A stretch of 64,000 nucleotides of DNA from Actinoplanes regularis (GCF_900188005.1 NZ_FZNR01000001.1:1-64000), one strand, 5' to 3'. Positions 7,899 through 17,000 are shown, counted from the stretch's first letter. The notes: generated from the sequence alone by a model not told the origin. Numbers and translations: made by a program.

Positions 7899-8378
7899 CT
7901 AGCCGCGCCGGGCTCGAGCGGCCGAGCGCCGATGGGCATGCGTGAGAAGCCCGTCCACCTCCGCACCGGGATTGACGATGCTCCCCCAGCCCTGAACCGC
8001 GTACACCGGATGCGGGAACCAGCGGCCCGGCGCCGCGAAGTCGATCTCCGACTGGTGCGCGGCGAACTCCTCGGGACCGTAGCCGAACAGGTCGCGGAAC
8101 TCGGCGCGGCCCAGCTCGACGTTGAGCCGGAAGACGCCCGGGCGGTCCAGGTCGGAACGCTCGTCGAAGCCGGGCACGTTCCGCACGACGATCGTGGCGA
8201 ACGGCCGCATCCGCTCGCTCCCCACGAAGAAGAACCGGTCACCCCAGCTCAGCTCGGGCGCACCGGTCCCGGGCCCGGCGACGAGCTGGAACACGTCGGG
8301 CAGGCGGCAGATCCGCTCGGCGAGCTCGTCGACCGGATCGTGGTCCGGGTGGGCGTCAGGCGCTGGGAAAGCAGTCAT
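7899..8378 (-). CDS. DUF6194 family protein
   Basis: 159 residues with the features of DUF6194 proteins of actinobacteria: APELSWGDRFFFV, RPFATIVVRNVPGFDERSDL, FRLNVELGR and a closing HPVYAVQGWGSIVNPG. The function is unknown; the fold appears soluble and resembles small-molecule or luciferase-associated domains only loosely. It is divergent from the MerR-type regulator at 8440, separated by 61 bases, so it may be that regulator's target. Confidence 0.8.
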   Translation of the reverse strand: MTAFPAPDAHPDHDPVDELAERICRLPDVFQLVAGPGTGAPELSWGDRFFFVGSERMRPFATIVVRNVPGFDERSDLDRPGVFRLNVELGRAEFRDLFGYGPEEFAAHQSEIDFAAPGRWFPHPVYAVQGWGSIVNPGAEVDGLLTHAHRRSAARARRG

Positions 8379-8439
8379 GACCTCTACCGTATCGTCGAGT
8401 GACCCTGTGAAGGTTCAGCCACGATTCCCCAGGAGAGAC

Positions 8440-9168
8440 ATGCCGAAGTCTCAAAGCTATCGCCCGGTCGATCTGGCCCGCCGGCACGGTCTCTCCGCCC
8501 AGGCGATCCGCAACTACGAGAACGACGGCGTCATCCCGCCGGCGCGGCGCACCGCGAGCGGCTACCGCGCCTACGGCGAACGGCATCTGGCCGCGGTGGA
8601 CGCCTTTCTCGCGCTCGTCTCCGCGTACGGCCACGGCCCCGCCGCCGTGATCATGCGCGCCGTGCTCCGCGGCGACCCGGACACCGCCTTCGCCGCCATC
8701 GACACCGGCCATGTCGGCCTGTCCCGTGACCGCGAGACCCTCGAAGCCGTCGAGGCCACCGCGGGGCTGCTCGAAGCGCCACGCCCGCCGGCCCGCGCCG
8801 AGCGCCCGCTTCCGGTCGGTGCGCTCGCCCACCGCCTCGGCGTCACCCCCGCGACGCTGCGCAAGTGGGAGGAGGCCGGCATCCTGGTCCCGGCCCGTGA
8901 CCGCGCCACCCAGCAGCGCCTCTACTCCCCCGACGACATCCGCGACGCCGACCTGGCCCACCTGCTCCGCCGCGGCGGCTACGGGCTCCCGCACATCGCC
9001 ACCGTCCTCCAGCAGGTCCGCGCCGCCGGTGGTGCCGAGTCCCTGGCCGCCTCACTGACCGAGTGGCGCGCCCGGCTCACCGCCCGTGGCCGCGCGATGC
9101 TCACCGCCGCCGCCCGGCTCGCGGATCTCCTCGCCCTCCCCGCCGACCCGGCCCGATCGGCGCCCTGA
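8440..9168 (+). CDS. MerR-type regulator with two HTH modules (TioE-like)
   Basis: 242 residues containing two MerR-type winged helices. The first is at residues 8-75 (SYRPVDLARRHGLSAQAIRNYE, then GYRAYG). The second is at about 128-195 (GALAHRLGVTPATLRKWEEAGILVPARD, then RLYSPDD). A tandem MerR arrangement is characteristic of the TioE group in actinobacteria. There is no C-terminal metal-binding cysteine cluster, so an organic effector is more likely than a metal. AGGAGA lies 5 bases before the ATG. The divergent DUF6194 gene is a probable target. Confidence 0.88.
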   Translation: MPKSQSYRPVDLARRHGLSAQAIRNYENDGVIPPARRTASGYRAYGERHLAAVDAFLALVSAYGHGPAAVIMRAVLRGDPDTAFAAIDTGHVGLSRDRETLEAVEATAGLLEAPRPPARAERPLPVGALAHRLGVTPATLRKWEEAGILVPARDRATQQRLYSPDDIRDADLAHLLRRGGYGLPHIATVLQQVRAAGGAESLAASLTEWRARLTARGRAMLTAAARLADLLALPADPARSAP

Positions 9169-9176
9169 ACGAAGAA

Positions 9177-9207
9177 CCGCCCCGCCCGAGGGATTCGGGC
9201 GGGGCGG
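9177..9207. terminator. Bidirectional terminator hairpin
   Basis: A perfect 13-base inverted repeat (CCGCCCCGCCCGA at 9177-9189; complement at 9195-9207) with a 5-base loop lies between the convergent MerR-type and PRC-barrel genes. There is no long U tract, as is common in high-GC actinobacteria. Confidence 0.8.
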
Positions 9208-9222
9208 CGGGATCAACCGCGA

Positions 9223-9639
9223 TCAGCGCGGGTAATCCCGATAACTGCCGGTGTAGTAGTCGCCGACCCGCTCCCGGTACTCGGCCGTCTCGAACGTCTC
9301 CTTGTCGTACTCCGGAGACGACTTGATCTGGTCCTTCGTCCGGTCCACATAGACCTTGCGGCCCTGGTAGTCGACGTTCTGCACGGTGCCGGCCGGCAGC
9401 AGCACCTTGCTGCCGAAGATCCACGGCCCGGTGTCCACCACCAGGTACGCGCTTCCGACGTCGTAGCTGGCCTGGTCGATCGAGCCGATGTGCCCATCGG
9501 TCGCCTCGACCCGGTATCCGACCAGGTCCTCGCCGATCCGTCCGGTCTCGTCGACCACATCGGCGCCGGCCGGCTCGTAGCTGCCGGACAGGCTCGCCGG
9601 GTCCCTCCAGGACCACGGGGTGAACGGCGCTGGTTGCAT
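9223..9639 (-). CDS. PRC-barrel domain protein
   Basis: 138 residues. Residues 35-100 match a PRC-barrel (GYRVEATDGHIGSIDQASYDVGSAYLVVDTG, then KVLLPAGTVQNVDYQGRKVYVD), the beta-barrel first seen in photosynthetic reaction centres and RimM. Stand-alone members in actinobacteria are often stress-related. The acidic, Tyr-rich C-terminus (residues 105-138) is probably disordered. It faces the MerR-type gene across the shared terminator and has its own upstream gap of about 90 bases. Confidence 0.85.
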   Translation of the reverse strand: MQPAPFTPWSWRDPASLSGSYEPAGADVVDETGRIGEDLVGYRVEATDGHIGSIDQASYDVGSAYLVVDTGPWIFGSKVLLPAGTVQNVDYQGRKVYVDRTKDQIKSSPEYDKETFETAEYRERVGDYYTGSYRDYPR

Positions 9640-9730
9640 GACGGCCTCCTCGAAATCGATGAAATTGCCGCTGCTCTCTGCCTACCCGCTCACCCACGGT
9701 CCAATCAGAACTGGCACATCCCATCCTCGA

Positions 9731-10660
9731 TCAGCGGTTGATGTCGCTACCGGTGAGGGCGACCAACTCCGCGCGGGTGGGTGCGCCCTCGCAGTCGCCG
9801 GGGACGGTCACGGCGAAGGCACCCGCCGCGATGGCCGTACGCAACCGCTGCTCGGGAGCGGCTCCGGCCAGCCGGTCGGCGAGGTAGCCCGCCACGAACG
9901 CGTCGCCCGCACCGACCGGGTCGATCGCCGTGACCGGGAGGGCCGGGACGACGTGCCGGACACCGTCGATCAGGGCCGTACAGCCCCGGCCGCCGTCTTT
10001 GATGATCACTTCGGCCGGGCCGAGCTTGGCGAGGCCGTCCAGCGGGTCGGCGTCGTCGAGCAGGACGGCCGCCTCGTCCGGTCCGGCGAAGATCACGTCG
10101 GCGCGGGCGGCCAGGTCACGCAGGACCGGGGCGGCGTCGAAGCGGGACCACAGCTTGCCGCGGTAGTTCACGTCGAACGAGACCGGCACCCCGGCGGCCC
10201 GGGCGGCCTCCACCGCGGCGAAGACGGTGGCCCGGGCGGTGTCACCGAGCGCCGGGGTGATCCCGGTGACGTGCACGACCCCGGCCGACTCCAGTTCGGG
10301 GAGTGGCAGGTCGGCGGGGGTCAGCCGGGAGCCCGCGCTGCCGGCCCGGTGGTAGTCGGCGTGGATGAACTGCGCGGACCGCCGGTAGCGGACCATCAGG
10401 CCGGTCGGCGCCGGATCCGGTACGGCCAGCACCCGTACCCCGGAGGAACGCAGTCGTCCCGCGATCAGGGACCCGGCGGAGTCCGGCCCGAGGCGGCCGA
10501 GCCAGGTGGCGAGGCCGCCGAGGCGAGCGACCCCGACCGCGACGTTGCTCTCCGCCCCGCCGACCGCCAGCGTGAATCCCCGGGCCTGCTCGATCGGGCC
10601 GATCCCGTCGGCGACGAAGATCCCCATCGCCTCACCGAGGGTGAAGAGCCCGCCGGTCAT
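9731..10660 (-). CDS. kdgK: PfkB-family 2-keto-3-deoxygluconate kinase
   Basis: 309-residue ribokinase-fold sugar kinase. Signature 1 (GGAESNVAVGVARLG) is near residue 33, and signature 2 (DPVGAGDAFVAGYLA), with the catalytic Asp, is near 252-266. FDVNYRGKLW and IIKDGGRG are typical of KdgK. Coupling by ATGA to a KDPG-aldolase gene supports phosphorylation of 2-keto-3-deoxygluconate to KDPG, the step before aldol cleavage. The ATG at 10660 is chosen because it overlaps the eda stop. Confidence 0.9.
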   Translation of the reverse strand: MTGGLFTLGEAMGIFVADGIGPIEQARGFTLAVGGAESNVAVGVARLGGLATWLGRLGPDSAGSLIAGRLRSSGVRVLAVPDPAPTGLMVRYRRSAQFIHADYHRAGSAGSRLTPADLPLPELESAGVVHVTGITPALGDTARATVFAAVEAARAAGVPVSFDVNYRGKLWSRFDAAPVLRDLAARADVIFAGPDEAAVLLDDADPLDGLAKLGPAEVIIKDGGRGCTALIDGVRHVVPALPVTAIDPVGAGDAFVAGYLADRLAGAAPEQRLRTAIAAGAFAVTVPGDCEGAPTRAELVALTGSDINR

Positions 10661-11298
10661 GATCGGGCGAAGGCGACGGCGTCGACCGCGTGCTTGGCGC
10701 GCGCCGCCAGCGCGACGAGGCTCCCGCCGGTCGCGGCGTCCCCGATCAGCGGCCCGCCCAGCCCGACCGCGGCGGCCCCGGCACCCAGCCAGTCGACGAT
10801 GTCGTCCAGAGCGATGCCACCGGTCGGCATCACCCGCATCCGCGGCAGCGGGCCGCGCAGATCCTTGAGGTACGCCGGTTTCAGCCCCCCGGCCGGGAAG
10901 AGCTTGACGATCGGCGCCCCGGCCCGGTACGCCGAGTACACCTCGGTCGGCGTGTACGCCCCCGGATAGCACGGCACGCTCTGCCCGGCCAGCGTGTCGA
11001 GCACCGGCGAGACCAGGAACGACGCGCCCGCGTCCACGGCCGCCTTCGCCTCGTCCACGGTGAGCACGGTGCCGGCGCCGATGAGCGTCCCGGCGGGGAG
11101 TTGCCGGCGCAGGCCGGCGATCGCCTCGAGGGCGCCGTCCGAGGTCAGCGTGACCTCGAGCGCGGTGATGCCGGCGGCCACCAGGACGTCGGCGATCGCG
11201 GCGAAAGCGCCCGCGTGCGGGGCGCGCAGGATGGCGACCAGGCCACCCTCGACGATCGCGGCGGAGACAGGGTCGAGCGGATCACGATGATCGGTCAC
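10657..11298 (-). CDS. eda: KDPG/KHG aldolase
   Basis: 213-residue class I aldolase that splits 2-keto-3-deoxy-6-phosphogluconate into pyruvate and glyceraldehyde 3-phosphate. The Schiff-base lysine is K132 in VKLFPAG, the catalytic glutamate is E48 in ALEVTL, and GAGTVLT and PTGGI are conserved. The start is GTG. It forms a two-gene operon with kdgK, so the pair handles KDG released from uronates or related acids. The upstream 87 bases contain no clear regulator site. Confidence 0.92.
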   Translation of the reverse strand: MTDHRDPLDPVSAAIVEGGLVAILRAPHAGAFAAIADVLVAAGITALEVTLTSDGALEAIAGLRRQLPAGTLIGAGTVLTVDEAKAAVDAGASFLVSPVLDTLAGQSVPCYPGAYTPTEVYSAYRAGAPIVKLFPAGGLKPAYLKDLRGPLPRMRVMPTGGIALDDIVDWLGAGAAAVGLGGPLIGDAATGGSLVALAARAKHAVDAVAFARS

Positions 11299-11385
11299 GG
11301 TTCGATCCTGCCCGATGTGCCGCCGTCCGGGCCAGGGGTCAGTTCAGCTTTCCCGAGCAGCAGGGAAGCGCATTCCCGCAGGGCG

Positions 11386-11964
11386 TCACAGCTTCTCCCG
11401 GCCCGGCTCGCCGAGCGTCTCCCGCCGCGGCGCCCAGCGCGCCTTGCCGTTCAGGGTGTGCGGCGGCGGCGCCGGCGGCGTGTGCTCGATCCCCAGCTCC
11501 TCGCGGACCGCGGCCTCGAACTGCTGCATCACCAGCGGCACCTGGGCGAGCAGCTCGCGGAAGTGGGTCTGCGGGCGGACCCCGGAGACGCCGGCCGGGT
11601 TCATCGGCCCGTGCAGGCGCTCCAGTTGCAGGTGGACGGCGAGAGCCGCGCTGCGGACCGGCCCGGAGGCGAGCAGCCGCACCGGCATCAGCGCGGGGCC
11701 GATCTCATCCACATAGGCCAGCAGGCTCGGCGGCTTCTCGTCCGCCTCGAACGCCGACCGCAGCCGCACGGTGGCCCGCTCGAAGGCGGTCAGCAACTCG
11801 ACGTAGGCGACCTTGCGCTCCTCGTACCAGCGACGGGTACGCCGTCGCCGGCTCAGCAGGGCGTTGTCACGAGCGGCGACGTATCGCACCGCGGCGGCAC
11901 CCGCCAGGGCGAATACGGCGGCGACCAGGGGCAGCCCCCACCAAGGGATCTGAGACACCCGCAT
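11386..11964 (-). CDS. Hypothetical single-pass membrane protein
   Basis: 192 residues. One membrane helix lies near the N-terminus (residues 7-30, PWWGLPLVAAVFALAGAAAV), followed by an arginine-rich cytoplasmic segment (SRRRRTRRWYEERK) and a helical soluble domain. I do not recognise the family; it resembles the many actinobacterial proteins with an anchored four-helix domain. The ATG at 11964 is chosen because the longer reading would place a charged, low-quality 11-residue extension before the helix. It lies 54 bases after the GntR-TetR regulator gene, on the same strand. Confidence 0.65.
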   Translation of the reverse strand: MRVSQIPWWGLPLVAAVFALAGAAAVRYVAARDNALLSRRRRTRRWYEERKVAYVELLTAFERATVRLRSAFEADEKPPSLLAYVDEIGPALMPVRLLASGPVRSAALAVHLQLERLHGPMNPAGVSGVRPQTHFRELLAQVPLVMQQFEAAVREELGIEHTPPAPPPHTLNGKARWAPRRETLGEPGREKL

Positions 11965-12018
11965 ACCGTATCGAGCCCGCCCTGGGCGGTCTGTCAACCA
12001 CGCCCGCCCGGCGCCGGA

Positions 12019-12909
12019 TCACGCCGCCCGTTCGATCCAGGCACCGATGCCGTCCAGGAGCCGGGCCAGGCCGAACTCGAAGAGCACGTTCAGGTCGAAG
12101 TCGAAGTCCGGGGTGCGCAGGAACAGCTCCTCATAGGACGGCATCGGATGCCGCTCGACGAACCGGTGGAACGTCGCCTCCTGGGTCTCCATCCACTCGT
12201 CGCCGGTCAACCCGGTGTCCCGCATCGCCTCGGCCTCCGGTTGCAACGCGCCCGCGACCCCGCGGATGAAGCTGAACAGCAGGATCTGGACCAGCATCCG
12301 GTCGGTCACGCCGAGCCGGGTCGGCGCCAGCGTCCCCATGACCCACTCGCCGAGCCGCATCCCGTTCACCGAGAGCTGCGGCCTGGTCAGCGACATCGTC
12401 ACGCCCAGCCACGGATGCCGCTGGAACAGCTCCCACATGGCCCGGCCGCAACGCTCCAGATCGGCCCGCCAGTCACCGGAGTACCGCGGCGGCACCCGCA
12501 GCTCGCCGAGCGCCGCGTCGATCATGGCGACCTCCAGCTCGTCGCGGCTGGGCACGTGCCGGTAGAGCGACATGGTGGCGACGCCGAGATCGGTGGCGAT
12601 CCGGCGCATCGAGAGCTCGGCCATGCCGTCCCGGTCGGCGATCACGATCGCGGCCGCGACGATGCGCTCCAGCCCCAGGTCGGTGTCCCGGCGCGGGGCG
12701 GGACCGGCGACCACGGTGCCGACCCCGGGGCGGGCCACGGTCAGGCCCTCGTCGCGGAGCGCCGCGTGGGCCTTGGTCGCGGTCGCGATCGCCACCCCCC
12801 ACTCCCGGGTGATCGCCCGCGCCGACGGGACCCGGTCGCCCGGCCGTAGCTCACCGGCCTCGATCCGGCGCCGGAGTTCCGCCACGATCCGCGTGTACGC
12901 CGCCTCCAC
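12019..12909 (-). CDS. GntR-TetR fusion transcription regulator
   Basis: 296 residues. Residues 1-70 are a GntR winged helix (IVAELRRRIEAGELRPGDRVPSARAI...ATKAHAALRDEGL), and residues 78-125 a TetR HTH (IVAAAIVIADRDGMAELSMRRIATDLGVATMSLYRHV). The rest is a TetR_C ligand-binding domain. Two different DNA-binding heads in one chain is a known but uncommon actinobacterial arrangement. The start is GTG at 12909. It is divergent from an FAD monooxygenase across a 104-base gap carrying CTAGTAC repeats, and probably represses both. Confidence 0.9.
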   Translation of the reverse strand: MEAAYTRIVAELRRRIEAGELRPGDRVPSARAITREWGVAIATATKAHAALRDEGLTVARPGVGTVVAGPAPRRDTDLGLERIVAAAIVIADRDGMAELSMRRIATDLGVATMSLYRHVPSRDELEVAMIDAALGELRVPPRYSGDWRADLERCGRAMWELFQRHPWLGVTMSLTRPQLSVNGMRLGEWVMGTLAPTRLGVTDRMLVQILLFSFIRGVAGALQPEAEAMRDTGLTGDEWMETQEATFHRFVERHPMPSYEELFLRTPDFDFDLNVLFEFGLARLLDGIGAWIERAA

Positions 12910-12980
12910 CTAGTACACCCACCCCTCCGTACTAGTGCGGTTTGCCCTGCTCAGGGAACCGCTCTTACCGTTCCTAGTAC
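12910..12980. promoter_or_regulatory. CTAGTAC/GTACTAG operator cluster
   Basis: CTAGTAC at 12910-12916 and GTACTAG at 12929-12935 form a 7-base inverted repeat with a 12-base spacer. A third CTAGTAC is at 12974-12980, close to the monooxygenase start. The first copy abuts the regulator's start codon. The spacing suits a dimeric repressor, or two dimers of the fusion regulator. Confidence 0.6.
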
Positions 12981-13013
12981 ATCGATATACAGAGTACGCA
13001 GAGGAGCGGGGAG

Positions 13014-14219
13014 ATGCGGGTACTGATTTCCGGGAGCAGCATCGCCGGGCCGGCTTGCGCGTTCTGGCTGCACCGGGCCGGCGCCGAGGTCACGGTCGTG
13101 GAGAAGAGCCGGAGGCCGCGGCCGGGCGGGCACGCGGTGGACATCCGTGGCGTGGCGCGGCAGATCGTCGAATGGATGGGGATCCGGGAGGCGATCCGCG
13201 CGCGGCAGGTCGACGAGCGCGGCTGGCTGCTGGTCGACCGCCGGAACCGGCCGATGGGCCGGATGCCCGCGGACGCGTTCGGCGGCGAGGGCATCGTCGC
13301 CGAGATCGAGATCGCCCGGGGTGATCTCGCCGAGGTGCTGCGGGACGCGACGGCGGACTTCACCGATTACCGGTACGGCGATCGGATCACCGAGCTCCAG
13401 CAGGACGCGCACGGCGTCGACGTGACGTTCGCGAGCGGTACGAAGGAGCGCTACGACCTGGTGATCGGCGCCGACGGGGTGCACTCCGGCGTCCGCTCGC
13501 TGGCCTTCGGCCCGGACTCGGACTACGTCCGCTACCTGGGCGTCTACTCGGCGTACTTCACCGTGACCGATCCGGGCGACCTGGACAACTGGTACCTGAT
13601 GTACAACGAGCCGGGCCGGGTCGCCGGCCTGCGCCCGGAGCGTGGCGGCACCGCCAAGGCCCACCTCGCCTTCCGCGAGCCGCGCGCCCGCTACGAGCGG
13701 CTGACCCGGGACGAGGAGTGCCGGGTGGTCGCCGAGCGGATGGCCGGCGGCGGCTGGAGGATCCCGGAGATGCTGGCACAGATGCCGGACGCGCCGGACT
13801 TCTTCTTCGACTCGATCAACCAGGTGCACGTGAAGCGCTGGTGGCGGGGCCGGGTGGCGCTGGTGGGCGACGCGGGCTACTGCGGATCGCCGCTGGCCGG
13901 ACTGGGCACCAGCATGAGCCTGGTCGGTGCGTACGTCCTCGCCGGTGAGCTGGCCGGCGGCGCCGACCCGGAGCGGGCCTTCGCCGCCTACCAGGACACC
14001 ATGGCCGACTACGTCGCCGCCGGGCTGGAGCTGCCGCCCGGCGGGGCGCGGGGCTTCGCCCCGAATAGCAGGCTGCTGATCCGCGTCCGGGGGCTCTCCC
14101 TGTCGATGATGACCGCGTGGCCGATGCGGAAGCTCGTGGCCAAGCAGTTCGGCAAGGCGGAGGCGATCACCCTGCCGGACTACCCGGAGCTGGGAGCGCG
14201 GGCGGCTCAGCGGAGATAG
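13014..14219 (+). CDS. FAD-dependent aromatic-type monooxygenase
   Basis: 401-residue class A flavoprotein monooxygenase, close to the TetX/PHBH-like group. The N-terminal Rossmann motif (ISGSSIAGPACAFWL) binds FAD, GADGVHS is the DG motif contacting NAD(P)H and FAD, and VALVGDAGYCGSPLAG is the GD motif for the ribityl chain. Family members hydroxylate aromatic or polyketide-like compounds, including some antibiotics. GGAG lies 7 bases before the ATG. Divergence from the GntR-TetR regulator suggests induction by its substrate. Its stop overlaps the convergent amidase gene by 13 bases. Confidence 0.9.
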   Translation: MRVLISGSSIAGPACAFWLHRAGAEVTVVEKSRRPRPGGHAVDIRGVARQIVEWMGIREAIRARQVDERGWLLVDRRNRPMGRMPADAFGGEGIVAEIEIARGDLAEVLRDATADFTDYRYGDRITELQQDAHGVDVTFASGTKERYDLVIGADGVHSGVRSLAFGPDSDYVRYLGVYSAYFTVTDPGDLDNWYLMYNEPGRVAGLRPERGGTAKAHLAFREPRARYERLTRDEECRVVAERMAGGGWRIPEMLAQMPDAPDFFFDSINQVHVKRWWRGRVALVGDAGYCGSPLAGLGTSMSLVGAYVLAGELAGGADPERAFAAYQDTMADYVAAGLELPPGGARGFAPNSRLLIRVRGLSLSMMTAWPMRKLVAKQFGKAEAITLPDYPELGARAAQRR

Positions 14220-16252
14220 ACCAGGCCGTCGACGGTCACGGCCGGCCGGGCGGCGGTGCCCTCCGGCAGCACCTTGACGGTGTGCACGGCCGTGTCCGGC
14301 CACGACTTGGTGAACACCACGCGACGGTACTGCGCGGACGTGGAGCGCAGGTCGGCGTACCCCTGGAACTCGTTGTCGATGTAGACCTTGACCCGGCCCG
14401 CGGTCCGGGACATGGCAGCCACCAGGCCCACCGACTGCCCGGTGAAGGTCCAGCTCAGAGCGGAGGCGGCGGAGGCGGCGAGAGCCGCCGCACCGCCGAG
14501 GTGACCACTGCCGGAGACCGCCCGCCAGCTTCCGGTCGGCGTCGCCGCGCTCTCCTGCAGGACCACGGGGGTACGACTGAACGACGCCGTCCGCCGGTTC
14601 CCCGCGTGATCGGTCGCGGCCACCGTCCACTCGTCCCGCGCACCGACCCGCGCCGTGCCGGTCAGGCTGCGGGCGTCACCGTCCAGGCTCGCCTCGCTGG
14701 TCCCGCTGACCACGACCGAGCCCACCCCGCTCGGATCGGTGGCCGACCAGTCCAGCCGGATCGGCGCGGTGCTCCCGACCGTGCCCGCGGTCAGGGAGAC
14801 CGCCGGCAGCGTGGTGAACGCCGGCGGCGCGACGTCCGCGTAGACCTTCGCCGTGACGGTCGTGGTCCGGCCGGAGAGGTGCACCGCCTGCACCGCGACG
14901 TGGTGCAGGCCGGGCCTCAGCTGGAGCGAGCCGACCCGCGTCCCGCCCGCCCGGGACAGCGCGAGAGCACCGTCCACGTAGACGTCGAACCGGTTGAGCA
15001 GCTGGGTCGGGGTGGTCAGGACCCAGAGCGGCGTGACCGCGCCGCGGGTGAAGTACGTGGCGCCCCACGGCACCGCACCGGTGACCTTGGCGACGCGCAG
15101 GCCGGTCGGGGCCCCACCGGCCAGTTCGCGGATCGCCGGCAGCTGGGCGTAGAGCGCGTCGCCCGGGCACTCGGTGACGCCGGCGTCGCGGTGGCCGGAG
15201 ATCCGGTTCAGGATCACCCGCTTGCCGACGGCGAACTTGGCGCCCCCACCGGAGGTCACCGCTACCTGTTCGGCCGGCGCGTTCCCGGCGGCGCCCAGCT
15301 TGTACGCCGCCAGTTGCGCCACCGACAGCCGCGCCGCCGCGGAGATCGGCGCCGACCGGTAGTCACCGATCACCGCGACCGCGCTCGCGTTGGTGTTGAA
15401 GCCCAGGGTGTGCGCGCCGAGCACGTTGCGGTCCACGCCGCCGCGCCGCCCCTCGAAGATCGTGCCGCACTTGTCGACCAGGAAGTTGTAGCCGATGTCG
15501 TTCCAGCCCTTGCTCTTCACCTGGTAGGCCTCGATGCCTCGGACGATGCTGGTCGAGGAGGCGCAGCTGTAATCGTTGCCGGTCGCGGTGTGGTGCACGA
15601 AGAACACCTCGACCGGGCCGGTGTAGGTGGGCGCCTCGGTGACGATCTTCTCGTCCGCACCCCAACCGGTCCTGGTCAGCATCCTCGGCGTCGCCCGCGC
15701 CGGGATCTCGACGCCGTTGATCCGGCGGGGCTGCCGGTCCGCCACCGGCACCATCTCCTGCCGTGCGGAAGTCGCGGCCTCCGGGTTGATCAGGTCGACC
15801 CGGAGACCGGCCGGCAGCTCCCGGGCCCCGTCCGCGTCGACCACCCGGGCCTGCACGCCGTCCGAGGGACCGACCCAGAGCGGATCGCTCGCTCCCCGGA
15901 CCCGGGCCCCGTCCACGCCGCCGGACGCGTCGGGCGCGTCCGTCTCCAGCGCCCGCCAGGGTGTCCAGTTCCGGTCACCGGCCGGGCGGGTGCGGACCTG
16001 GATCGTCCCGTCCGCCGCCGCTTTCGGGTCGTCCCAGGTCACACCGACCAGGCTGAACCGCTTGGTGGCGCGTTCGGGCAGCTCGGCGACCTCGCCGCGG
16101 GTCTCGGCGACCAGCCGCAGGCCGGCACCGGCCGGGGCCAGCGGGAAGGTCTGCAGCAGCGGGTCCGGCGTGGACGAGCTGAGAGCGACGATGGCCAGCG
16201 CCACGGCTGGGGTGGCGGCGGCGATGGCGGCGACGAACCGGTTCCGGCGCAT
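14207..16252 (-). CDS. Secreted peptidoglycan-recognition N-acetylmuramoyl-L-alanine amidase
   Basis: 681 residues. A basic start and hydrophobic stretch (residues 1-30) form a signal peptide or anchor. An N-terminal beta-rich region precedes a PGRP/amidase_2 domain at about residues 200-370. Zn ligands are visible: His in FFVHHTATG, His in ISGHRDAG and Cys in TECPGD. It should cleave the amide between muramic acid and the stem peptide, or bind peptidoglycan. The C-terminal 300 residues look like Ig-like/beta-sandwich wall-binding modules. The ATG at 16252 follows GGGGAG by 7 bases; longer readings lack a ribosome site. Confidence 0.88.
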   Translation of the reverse strand: MRRNRFVAAIAAATPAVALAIVALSSSTPDPLLQTFPLAPAGAGLRLVAETRGEVAELPERATKRFSLVGVTWDDPKAAADGTIQVRTRPAGDRNWTPWRALETDAPDASGGVDGARVRGASDPLWVGPSDGVQARVVDADGARELPAGLRVDLINPEAATSARQEMVPVADRQPRRINGVEIPARATPRMLTRTGWGADEKIVTEAPTYTGPVEVFFVHHTATGNDYSCASSTSIVRGIEAYQVKSKGWNDIGYNFLVDKCGTIFEGRRGGVDRNVLGAHTLGFNTNASAVAVIGDYRSAPISAAARLSVAQLAAYKLGAAGNAPAEQVAVTSGGGAKFAVGKRVILNRISGHRDAGVTECPGDALYAQLPAIRELAGGAPTGLRVAKVTGAVPWGATYFTRGAVTPLWVLTTPTQLLNRFDVYVDGALALSRAGGTRVGSLQLRPGLHHVAVQAVHLSGRTTTVTAKVYADVAPPAFTTLPAVSLTAGTVGSTAPIRLDWSATDPSGVGSVVVSGTSEASLDGDARSLTGTARVGARDEWTVAATDHAGNRRTASFSRTPVVLQESAATPTGSWRAVSGSGHLGGAAALAASAASALSWTFTGQSVGLVAAMSRTAGRVKVYIDNEFQGYADLRSTSAQYRRVVFTKSWPDTAVHTVKVLPEGTAARPAVTVDGLVYLR

Positions 16253-16366
16253 GCGAACTCCCCGGCCACCGGAGGAAAGGGTCAATTCAGGCTTAAACCG
16301 GCGACCATTCAACACCTTGCCTGGGACTCGAGTGGCTCGTGGGCGTTTCTGCGAAAAGGGTTCCGA

Positions 16367-16987
16367 TCACCTGCCCCGGGCCTGCTCGACCAGGCCGGCG
16401 ATCATCCAGTCCGCGATCATTCGGAAGTCCGGCGGAGCCCCGCCACCCTCCGACAGCACCCGCGCGAGCTGTGGAAAGTCACCGCTGGCCACGGCCGCAC
16501 CGATCTCCTCCACCGAGGACGCGGCGCCGGCCAGCTCACCCGTCACGTAGGACGCGACGAACCCGGTGAACAGACCGAGCAGGGTCATCTTGGTGATCCC
16601 GGGCAGCCCGGCCGGTTCCAGGGCGCGCAGCCCGTGCTCCAGGAAGCCGAGCAGGTTGCGGCCGGTGATCCGGCGGCCGGCGAGGACCCGGGGCAGCCAC
16701 GGGTGGGCCAGCATCAGGTCGCGCTGCATGGCGACGAGGGCGAGCGAGTCGGCCCGCCAGTCCCCGGTGACCGCCGGCGGGACCGGCTCGCCGGCCACCC
16801 GGTCGACCATCAGGTCGATCAGGTGCTCACGGTCAGGTACGTAGGTGTAGAGCGACATCGCCCCGGCGCCGATCTCCGTGGCGATCCGGCGCATGGTCAC
16901 CGCCTCGAGCCCTTCGGTGTCCGCGACGGTAATCGCGGCGGCCAGCACCTGCTCCCGGGTGTAGGCCGGTGGGCGCCCTCGCGGCAT
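16367..16987 (-). CDS. TetR-family repressor
   Basis: 206 residues. The N-terminal HTH (REQVLAAAITVADTEGLEAVTMRRIATEIGAGAMSLYTYV, residues 9-48) is followed by a TetR_C-type ligand domain with the conserved block HLIDLMVDRV. GGAGG precedes the ATG. It is divergent from the CocE-type hydrolase with 55 bases between starts and a GTAC palindrome in the gap, the standard layout for a repressor controlling its neighbour. Its DNA-binding region resembles the TetR half of the GntR-TetR fusion at 12019. Confidence 0.9.
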   Translation of the reverse strand: MPRGRPPAYTREQVLAAAITVADTEGLEAVTMRRIATEIGAGAMSLYTYVPDREHLIDLMVDRVAGEPVPPAVTGDWRADSLALVAMQRDLMLAHPWLPRVLAGRRITGRNLLGFLEHGLRALEPAGLPGITKMTLLGLFTGFVASYVTGELAGAASSVEEIGAAVASGDFPQLARVLSEGGGAPPDFRMIADWMIAGLVEQARGR

Positions 16988-17000
16988 CGACGTTCCTCCT

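Noticed and set aside
8399..8425. A MerR-type operator around ACCCTGTGAAGGTT
   Set aside because: The arms match poorly and no 19-20 base promoter spacer could be fitted with confidence.
10690..12849. A 719-codon plus-strand frame across eda, a hypothetical gene and the GntR-TetR gene
   Set aside because: It crosses three well-supported minus-strand genes and has low-complexity shadow composition.
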